From CAYINU01 sp964364855 (GTDB taxonomy: Bacteria > Margulisbacteria > Marinamargulisbacteria > CAYINU01): a DNA stretch of 64,000 nt. The stretch is taken from positions 11,357 to 75,356 of the forward strand of contig CAYINU010000001.1 of assembly GCA_964364855.1 (NCBI GenBank). Reading direction: 5' to 3'. The translations under genes and the position numbers were made by a program. Shown one piece after another: positions 58,460 through 64,000 of the stretch (the first letter of the stretch is position 1; each line of letters starts with the position of its first letter). The notes under the pieces are model-generated. The model saw only the letters and a list, made by a program, of their open reading frames with translations. It was not told the origin of the DNA and did not search any database.

Positions 58460-59173
58460 TTAGCCTCCGATGCGTGTGCCGATGTCTTCACCGGCCAAGA
58501 TTTTTTCGATGTTTCCTGCCTCGAGAAAGTTAAAGACGATAATGGGGATCTTGTTGTCCATCGTCAGCGATAGGGCGGTGCTATCCATGACCTGAAGGCG
58601 GTTCTTTAAGACATCCATATGGGACAAGGATGTGAATTTTTTGGCATCCGGAACCTTCATGGGGTCCGCATCATAGACGCCATCCACACGGGTGGCTTTT
58701 AGCAAAGCGTCAGCGCGGATTTCCGCAGCGCGCAACGCAGCGGCTGTATCCGTGGTAAAGAAGGGATTGCCGGTGCCGCCTGCAAAAATCACCACACGGT
58801 TTTTCTGCAAGTGTCTTACGGCGCGCCGCATGATAAACGGCTCCGCGATTTCCCGCATTTCGATGGCCGTTTGAACCCGGGACTCCACATTGACTTTGGA
58901 CAGGGCATCTTGCAGGGCTAAGGCATTCATGATGGTGGCCAGCATACCTGAATAGTCAGCGGTGACCCGATCCATCCCATTGGCTGCGGCTGCCATGCCC
59001 CGGAAAATATTGCCTCCACCGATCACGATGGCGATTTCAACGCCCAGCGCCTGCCCACGCTTGAGTTCGTTGGCGATATAGACCAAAAACTTGGGGTCGA
59101 TACCATATTCGCGATCGCCTTTAAAGGCCTCGCCACTCAGTTTCAACAGTACGCGTTTGTATTGGGTAGGCAC
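58460..59173 (-). CDS. pyrH: UMP kinase
   Basis: Phosphorylates UMP to UDP. The 237-residue amino-acid-kinase-fold protein has RVLLKLSGEAFKGDREYGID, VEIAIVIGGGNIFRG, MDRVTADYSGMLATIMNALAL, VVIFAGGTGNPFFTTDTAAALRA and VDGVYDADP. It heads a minus-strand run of 15 genes. GTG start without SD, with TACAAT 6 nt upstream: probably leaderless. Confidence 0.96.
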   Translation of the reverse strand: MPTQYKRVLLKLSGEAFKGDREYGIDPKFLVYIANELKRGQALGVEIAIVIGGGNIFRGMAAAANGMDRVTADYSGMLATIMNALALQDALSKVNVESRVQTAIEMREIAEPFIMRRAVRHLQKNRVVIFAGGTGNPFFTTDTAAALRAAEIRADALLKATRVDGVYDADPMKVPDAKKFTSLSHMDVLKNRLQVMDSTALSLTMDNKIPIIVFNFLEAGNIEKILAGEDIGTRIGG

Positions 59174-59179
59174 GGGCGC

Positions 59180-59209
59180 ATTGTATCAACCGATCGTCTG
59201 CTTTCGCAA
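59180..59209 (-). promoter_or_regulatory. Promoter of the pyrH run
   Basis: Minus strand: TTGCGA (59204-59209), 18 bp, TACAAT (59180-59185), then GCGCCC (6 nt) and the GTG start. Confidence 0.6.
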
Positions 59210-59264
59210 TTGGAAAAATCAGCCTCCGGTTAATTTTATAACCTGCGCTATATACGTCCATATC

Positions 59265-59302
59265 TCTGAGCGAAGCGAAGCAAGGCCCAAAGGGCCGGAG
59301 AG
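59265..59302. repeat. Repeat module A, solo copy
   Basis: The 38 bases TCTGAGCGAAGCGAAGC... to GGCCGGAGAG are identical to 45925-45962, with the GGCCC-AAA-GGGCC hairpin. Confidence 0.9.
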
Positions 59303-59309
59303 GGGGAGG

Positions 59310-59335
59310 CTCAAATCTGGCTTTGCCAGTTTGAG
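59310..59335. repeat. Strong hairpin in the repeat region
   Basis: CTCAAA-T-CTGGC-TTT-GCCAG-TTTGAG, an 11-bp stem with one bulged base and a 3-nt loop. Not followed by a U-tract on either strand. Confidence 0.75.
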
Positions 59336-59362
59336 GGGGCGACGCGAGCCCCATATAAATAA

Positions 59363-59500
59363 GAAGCGAAACAAGGCCCAAAAGGCCGGAGAGGTAATTA
59401 GATTGTGTGGACTGGAAACAGCCCTGAGCTGAGCGAAGACGAATTTACTTCGGCTGAGCGGGGCGAGTGCTCGTGAGCTACTGCGAGCATGCCGAGCCAA
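59363..59500. repeat. Composite repeat A+B, 3' of tRNA-Lys
   Basis: A slightly diverged module A (AAGCGAAACAAGGCCC), the same GTAATTAGATTGTGTGGACT linker and module B ending ATGCCGAGCCAA. Almost the same as 45925-46069. It ends 8 nt from the tRNA-Lys 3' end, in the same orientation relative to the tRNA as the tRNA-Met copy. Confidence 0.9.
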
Positions 59501-59508
59501 ATATAAAC

Positions 59509-59581
59509 TGATCCGGGCGGGAGTCGAACCCGCGGCCACTTGATTAAAAGTCAAGTGCTCTACCAACTGAGCTACCGGATC
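59509..59581 (-). tRNA. tRNA-Lys (TTT anticodon)
   Basis: Minus strand: acceptor GATCCGG/CCGGATC, D-arm TAGCTCAGTTGGTAGAGCA, anticodon arm CTTGA-CTTTTAA-TCAAG, T-arm GCGGG-TTCGACT-CCCGC, discriminator A. No CCA is encoded (GTT follows), unlike tRNA-Met in this window. Confidence 0.97.
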
Positions 59582-59737
59582 AAAACAGGTCAAAATTAAC
59601 CGAATGTCACTAAAAGCGCAAGCGCGCCTCATCCCTCAAGCGCTGGGATCATTGCTTGCAAAACAGGCATCAAAAAGTCTAATATGAGAAGCAGCGTTTC
59701 CATACCACAGTCGATGTTTGCAGAAAGGAGCCTTCCT

Positions 59738-60604
59738 TTGAGAAGCCCAGTGTTTCGAGCGGGCACGTTAATTGCCAGCCTTTGCGTTGCCATGACGCTG
59801 ATGAGTTGCGGATCCAATCTTTTTTCATTTTTAGAAACCTCCGGTGGAGGATCTTCGGCCGAAGAAGCCCAGTCGCTTCTTGACAACGCCACCACCGTGG
59901 CGCAGTTCCAGCAGGCTGCCAATCTGGCCCAAGGCATCGTGAGCAGCAATGCCACTGCCGAACAAAAGCAAGAGGCCTACGTGGTACTGGGGGAGGCATT
60001 GCTGGGTAGTGCCAACGTTCAAATGACCACGGTACTCGGCGACATCGCCGATGTGGCGTCTTCGAATAACGCGACGGTGCAAGATTTTATTTCCGCACTA
60101 CCTTCGGCGGATACCAATACTCTGGCGGCAGCAGCCAATGCGATAAACGCGGCCAACAATCTGTCCACCAGCACCAATGAGCAGATTTCTGCCGACGCGC
60201 AGTTGTTTCGAGGTGTGACCAATGCCCTGGTGGCCGTTAACCTGGTCCAAGAAGTAGCGACATTTAACAACGGTCAGGTTGACCTCCAAGACACGGCAAA
60301 TATCAAAGCAGATATCAACCAACTGGTGGTCGGAACCGGTACTATCCAAGGTGTTTCCACCTATGTAAATGCAGCCGATCAAGGACTGAGTTCTGCCGAT
60401 GCGCTTAGTTCGGATCAAGGCAAGCAGGTCGATAATCTTGTCTCGGCATCTGCGGAGTTGACCGTTTTAAACAACACGATGCAAAGTACGACCAATAACG
60501 TATACACCCTCTCCTCCGGAGCCACGTTGAACCTGACGGAGTCCAATCCGTCCTTTTCGGATAACGTCAGTACCGCGCTCGAAGATATCTTTAGAAGTCG
60601 GTAA
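59738..60604 (+). CDS. Lipoprotein of unknown function, partner of the next gene
   Basis: A 288-residue product from TTG 59738, chosen because AAAGGAG lies 7 nt upstream and the N-terminus then is a clean lipoprotein signal (MRSPVFRAGTLIASLCVAMTL, lipobox MSCGS). The mature part is helical, rich in A, N, S, T and Q, with heptad-like and TPR-like features (NATTVAQFQQAANLAQGIV, ATAEQKQEAYVVLGEALLGSA). Not recognised as a family. Twelve nt separate it from the barrel gene, so the two may work together at the outer membrane. Confidence 0.78.
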   Translation: MRSPVFRAGTLIASLCVAMTLMSCGSNLFSFLETSGGGSSAEEAQSLLDNATTVAQFQQAANLAQGIVSSNATAEQKQEAYVVLGEALLGSANVQMTTVLGDIADVASSNNATVQDFISALPSADTNTLAAAANAINAANNLSTSTNEQISADAQLFRGVTNALVAVNLVQEVATFNNGQVDLQDTANIKADINQLVVGTGTIQGVSTYVNAADQGLSSADALSSDQGKQVDNLVSASAELTVLNNTMQSTTNNVYTLSSGATLNLTESNPSFSDNVSTALEDIFRSR

Positions 60605-60616
60605 GGGGGGATAGCC

Positions 60617-61780
60617 ATGCGTTTAACAAAGTTAAGTATCTGTATCGGTGTGGCGGCGAGTATCGCGTTATCGGCACCGGCCTTTGCTGTCCTGCAAGAT
60701 GTTCCTGTGACCAATATCCGAACCATGGCCATGGGTGGTGCGGGATTTGCTGTGGCGGATGATTATGCGGCGCTGTACCAAAACCCGGCGGCATTATCCA
60801 ATGTGACCAGTCTCAAGTTTAATCTGTTATCGATTCGCGGAGACGTGGCGACGTCCGTTTTTTCCAATTGGACGAAATTTTATAATGTCTACAACCAGGT
60901 GAAAAACTCTGGGGGGAATACGCAAGAGGCAGTTGACTCTCTTGGCCCCCTTATTCCAACCAACGTGGCGCTAAATGGTGGCGGCAATGTCGTCTCTGTG
61001 GCCGGCAATAGCTGGGGGTTGGGGGTGTTTAATCAAAGCAACTCTGTGGAGGCATTGCGTAACCGGTCCAATCCCTATGTTTTGCTAAGTGGCGTGTCCG
61101 AAGCCTCGGCCATCATTGGGAAGTCTTTCGGGATCACCCTCATCGGCATCCCAATGGATATTGGGTTATCGGCTCGTTATTTTTACCGCTACGAACTCAT
61201 TGATGGCAGTACTTCAGACACCGAACTTCAGGTGGGTATGGCCCGGTTCTTGCGGATGGTGAATGGGAGTGAGAGTTTCAATTTCGATCGACTGTCCGGT
61301 ACGGGGGTCGGGTTTGACGCAGGTGTGTTGATGCCTTTAAAAACGCCTGCCGGTGACGGCAAATGGGGCGTGGTGGTGCGCAACATTGGTACGCGAATCT
61401 CGGGGACGACGACGATTAGCAGCGCCAATGCCTCCTTTTCCGACACGATTCAAAGCCGAGTGGGCATCGGTGTGGGCCTCAACACGGGTGTTCCCTCCTG
61501 GATTCCGGTACTCAATGGCATCGGCACCTTTCTACTGGCAGCGGACTATTACCTCCCTGTTAATGGCGAAAGCTGGCTCAAGGGTATCCATATTGGGGCC
61601 GAAAAGCCATTTTGGATATTCAAGCTGAGAGGGGGTCTTAACCAAGGGTTTATTGTGGGGGGTGTCGGGATGCGACTCTTTATACTCGACTTTAATTTCG
61701 CCTATAACAAAGAAGCACTCGGGTCGCGAATCAACATTGATCCGATCGACTATTACACGTTCCAATTTGGCTTGCTGTAG
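60617..61780 (+). CDS. Outer-membrane beta-barrel protein (PorV/FadL/UPF0164-like)
   Basis: A 387-residue protein with a signal peptide (ICIGVAASIALSAPAFA) and the sequence RTMAMGGAGFAVADDYAALYQNPAALSNV, typical of the FadL/TodX, PorV and UPF0164 barrels. Alternating beta strands follow and it ends in an aromatic-rich strand (YYTFQFGLL). Uptake of hydrophobic substrates would fit the fad operon, but FadL and PorV roles cannot be separated from the sequence. GGGGG-type SD before the ATG. Confidence 0.75.
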   Translation: MRLTKLSICIGVAASIALSAPAFAVLQDVPVTNIRTMAMGGAGFAVADDYAALYQNPAALSNVTSLKFNLLSIRGDVATSVFSNWTKFYNVYNQVKNSGGNTQEAVDSLGPLIPTNVALNGGGNVVSVAGNSWGLGVFNQSNSVEALRNRSNPYVLLSGVSEASAIIGKSFGITLIGIPMDIGLSARYFYRYELIDGSTSDTELQVGMARFLRMVNGSESFNFDRLSGTGVGFDAGVLMPLKTPAGDGKWGVVVRNIGTRISGTTTISSANASFSDTIQSRVGIGVGLNTGVPSWIPVLNGIGTFLLAADYYLPVNGESWLKGIHIGAEKPFWIFKLRGGLNQGFIVGGVGMRLFILDFNFAYNKEALGSRINIDPIDYYTFQFGLL

Positions 61781-61799
61781 TTAACAAGGGGGGGCTGCC

Positions 61800-62444
61800 A
61801 TGACGGTATCCGCTTTGCAGCCCCCTCTTGACGATCGGCTGCGTGCCGCGTTGACCGAACTGTTGTCCGAGACGCGCCTGGCGCACAGCGTGCGGGTGTC
61901 TGACACCGCCTATCAACTGGCCCAACAGCTGGGGTTTTCGCCAGACGATTGTCAACGTGTGCAAGTTGCGGGTCTGCTCCACGACGCCGCAAAACAACTC
62001 ACCCCTGAAAGTCTGGCGGGTCAGATGGGATGCGCTGTATCGGAGTGTCTGCCTGACCTATGGGCGGCTTTTCCTTCGGTGTGGCATGCCTATGCGGGAC
62101 CTGCTTTGGCGCAGCGGCGGTGGGGGATCTCCGATCCGATCATCTTAGACGCGATGCGCTACCATACGACGGGGAATGACCAGATGACACCAGTGGCCAA
62201 GGTTGTTTTTGTCGCTGATTTTGTGGAGCCAGGGCGTACCTTGCCCATCGCTGGGTACCTAGCGCAGTTAGCGGTGTCTGACCTGGATAGCGCAGTGTAT
62301 GGCATCACGGTAGTGACGCTGCGGAATCTGATTGTCCGCCAGTTTCAAATTCACCCGGCAACGCTAGCTTGTTATAATGCTGCCCTTAAGGCTGTTTCGC
62401 CCGAACGGCGTCAGGCTATTTTGACTGCAGTAGAAACGAGTTAA
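61800..62444 (+). CDS. yqeK: YqeK-like HD-domain Ap4A hydrolase
   Basis: A 214-residue HD-domain protein: RLAHSVRVSDTAYQLAQQLG, VAGLLHDAAKQLTPE (HD motif), YHTTGNDQMTPVAKVVFVADFVEPGR. This matches YqeK, which hydrolyses diadenosine tetraphosphate. It is followed by the LCP and rsfS genes, the same set as in Firmicutes and Cyanobacteria, which supports the call. Confidence 0.92.
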   Translation: MTVSALQPPLDDRLRAALTELLSETRLAHSVRVSDTAYQLAQQLGFSPDDCQRVQVAGLLHDAAKQLTPESLAGQMGCAVSECLPDLWAAFPSVWHAYAGPALAQRRWGISDPIILDAMRYHTTGNDQMTPVAKVVFVADFVEPGRTLPIAGYLAQLAVSDLDSAVYGITVVTLRNLIVRQFQIHPATLACYNAALKAVSPERRQAILTAVETS

Positions 62445-62447
62445 CGT

Positions 62448-63797
62448 GTGAAGTTTTGGAATCGCTTGAGCCCCGGGACCCGGCGACTGCTCTTTAAGGT
62501 TGGCCTGGGCATTGTTCTCGTTTGGCTGGTATTACAGCTCTTGGGTTTTTTGATCAGCCGCATTGTGGTGATGAATGCCCTATTATCTTTGCTGTCCTAT
62601 GACCGGATGGGTGGCGTTAACATTTTGGCCTTTGGTATTGACGATACCAAAGACATCCAACGCTCCGACACGATTATGGTGTTTCGAATGGATCTGACTC
62701 ACAACCGGCTGGGCGTTTTGTCGATTCCGCGAGATACCCGCGTGAGTGTGCCCGACGTGGGGCTCACTAAGGTCAATCACGCCTTTGCCCGTGGGGGTGC
62801 GCCTTTACTTCAAAAGACAGTGGCCGAATTTTTAAATATTCCGATTGATTATTACATCCAGGCCGACCTCAATGGCGTCGCCCAATTGATTGATGAAATG
62901 GGGGGGGTCACTCTCAAAGTCGACACGGATTACGTGTACGCCGATCGTGCTGGGAACTATCGGATTGACCTTAAAAAGGGCTACCACCATATGACGGGCC
63001 AGGAGGCTGTCGAATTTCTGCGGTACCGTGCGGATGGCCTGGGGGATATCGGCCGTATTCGCCGCCAACAACAGCTGATGGAGGCCCTCACGCGGCAATT
63101 GTTTACTGCCAGTGGGGTATTGCGGATCCCGTTTTTGCTGACGAAGTTTCAGAGCCATTTTAAGACCAATATGTCCTCTGAACAAACGGTGGGATTTTCC
63201 AATTCGTTATTGGGTATTTTTAAAAATGGCCGGATTGAGATTACGACCGTTCCCGGAGAGGGTACACTGATCGGCGGTGTGAGTTATTGGCGGCCGGATA
63301 CCTTGGCTCTGGCCCGCACCGTGGACAATGCCTTGTTTGGGCTAAACAACCAGGCCCCAGAACTTGCGACAGTGGAAACCCAAGATCGCCGCTCCTCTGC
63401 CGAAGAAAAGCGGCGTTACCTGACCTACAAGGAAATGCAAGTTCTGGAAGCCCCGGCGTCGGTGGCGACAGCGGAGCTAAAAGTGGCTGGCCAGTCGTTG
63501 GTTATCGAGGTGTTAAATGGAAACGGTACCCCTGGCCAAGCGCGGCGGACAGCGGATTTGATTCGCGCAAAAGGCTTTAAAATATTACGTGTGGGGAATG
63601 CGGCTTCCCACGGATACCAAAAGACGTTGCTGGTAGACTGGAAGGGAAAAATAGAGCCGGTCGTGCAGTTGGCACAGGTCTTGGGCGTGGATGCGGACCG
63701 CATTATCGTGTATAACAAACCCACTAAGCAGTTGGACGCGACATTGGTACTGGGCGCTGATTGGTCAGAATCTCAGATCGGAGGCTCCCCCAGATGA
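62448..63797 (+). CDS. LytR-CpsA-Psr (LCP) family protein
   Basis: A 449-residue protein: N-terminal membrane anchor (LVWLVLQLLGFLIS), LCP domain (about 60-235: NILAFGIDDTKDIQRSDTIMVFR, LSIPRDTRVSVPDVGLTKVNHAF, VEFLRYRADGLGDIGRIRRQQQLM with conserved arginines) and a C-terminal LytR_C domain (LVIEVLNGNGTPGQARRTADLIRAKGFKI). LCP enzymes attach polymers to peptidoglycan or other glycans. GTG start 3 nt after yqeK; stop overlaps rsfS. Confidence 0.93.
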   Translation: MKFWNRLSPGTRRLLFKVGLGIVLVWLVLQLLGFLISRIVVMNALLSLLSYDRMGGVNILAFGIDDTKDIQRSDTIMVFRMDLTHNRLGVLSIPRDTRVSVPDVGLTKVNHAFARGGAPLLQKTVAEFLNIPIDYYIQADLNGVAQLIDEMGGVTLKVDTDYVYADRAGNYRIDLKKGYHHMTGQEAVEFLRYRADGLGDIGRIRRQQQLMEALTRQLFTASGVLRIPFLLTKFQSHFKTNMSSEQTVGFSNSLLGIFKNGRIEITTVPGEGTLIGGVSYWRPDTLALARTVDNALFGLNNQAPELATVETQDRRSSAEEKRRYLTYKEMQVLEAPASVATAELKVAGQSLVIEVLNGNGTPGQARRTADLIRAKGFKILRVGNAASHGYQKTLLVDWKGKIEPVVQLAQVLGVDADRIIVYNKPTKQLDATLVLGADWSESQIGGSPR

Positions 63798-64000
63798 TGG
63801 AAACCATTATTTTATCCTTGGCCGCCTTTCTATCCGAACGGCATGCAGAGGCTGTTGTGGTATATGACGTGGCCGAAAAGTCCAGCGTGACTGATGCCAT
63901 TGTCCTGGCGTCCGCCAAAAATACCGTGCATTTAAAGGCGTTGGCGGAATCGGTGTCCCGCTGGTTGGCCGAACATAGAGCCGAGGGCGATGCTGCCGGG
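63794..64000 (+). CDS. rsfS: Ribosomal silencing factor RsfS (partial)
   Basis: The first 69 codons are in the window: ETIILSLAAFLSERHAEAVVVYDVAEKSSVTDAIVLASAKNTVHLKALAESV. The pattern DVxxxSSxTDxxVxxS and VKALA-like helix are those of RsfS, which blocks subunit joining in stationary phase. ATG 63794 or 63797, overlapping the LCP stop. The C-terminus is outside. Confidence 0.9.
   Translation, partial: MMETIILSLAAFLSERHAEAVVVYDVAEKSSVTDAIVLASAKNTVHLKALAESVSRWLAEHRAEGDAAG

Larger units (their letters stand above)
59174..59508. other. Gene-free stretch between pyrH and tRNA-Lys
   Basis: Holds the pyrH promoter (59180-59209), a lone module A (59265-59302), a strong hairpin (59310-59335) and the composite A+B repeat (59363-59500). 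No protein gene can be supported; the small open frames here lie in repeats or run across the tRNA. Confidence 0.8.

Overview
The window (64 kb, two 100-base N gaps) is gene-dense chromosomal DNA from a diderm bacterium with lipopolysaccharide. LptA and LptC homologues, a TolC-type outer-membrane factor and an outer-membrane barrel protein argue for an outer membrane. SepF, YqeK, an LCP (LytR) protein, RsfS and UPF0182 argue against Proteobacteria. This mix fits Margulisbacteria and relatives of Cyanobacteria best, but that is inference, not proof. The cell respires oxygen (cbb3 oxidase), oxidises fatty acids, and has aconitase and transketolase.

Layout. 1-5.3 kb (minus strand): aconitase (partial), a DUF4143 AAA ATPase, pdxA-rsmA, mgtC and a small XRE regulator with an operator array. 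5.4-9 kb (plus): ilvD, a TolC-like gene and cutA, closed by a 130-bp MITE-like element. 9.1-19.8 kb (minus): an envelope and division run of luxR-nit, then epimerase-yggS-sepF-mazG-tkt-rseP-ftsE-ftsX-PPIase. 19.8-27.5 kb (plus): a complete cbb3 locus ccoI-S-NO-Q-P-G plus a TauE/SafE-like protein, divergent from the LuxR-type regulator. 27.5-38.3 kb (minus): UPF0182, fmdB, and the beta-oxidation operon fadD-fadI-fadJ-fadE. 38.4-47.8 kb: an accessory region with a RING/U-box-like protein, a 962-residue protein with two PLP-fold-like modules, a lipoprotein, a second DUF4143 ATPase, a CNNM/CBS protein, a decayed third ATPase, repeats, tRNA-Met, GDPD and an MNT/HEPN pair. 47.9-59.2 kb (minus): a 15-gene run pyrH-frr-uppS-cdsA-dxr-dprA-pgeF-lptA-trxB-like-purQ-purS-GT2-TPR-lptC-rluB. 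59.2-64 kb: repeats and tRNA-Lys, then (plus) a lipoprotein/outer-membrane protein pair and yqeK-LCP-rsfS.

Most notable: (1) a 51-bp repeat (17 codons) sits in frame, in tandem and in opposite orientations, inside ccoI and fadD, and a different REP-like hairpin is in frame inside yggS; (2) many transcription units have a -10 box only 5-8 nt before the start codon and no Shine-Dalgarno, which suggests leaderless mRNAs; (3) both DUF4143 ATPase genes carry a CGCG-centred palindrome over the promoter; (4) a RING/U-box-like protein converges with a protein that appears to hold a duplicated fold-type-I PLP module; (5) the cbb3 oxidase is reduced, with fused CcoNO and a single-haem CcoP, and its SD may be masked by a hairpin; (6) repeat modules lie just 3' of both tRNA genes. 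The gap in ftsE is an assembly artefact: a 55-base overlap is duplicated on both sides.
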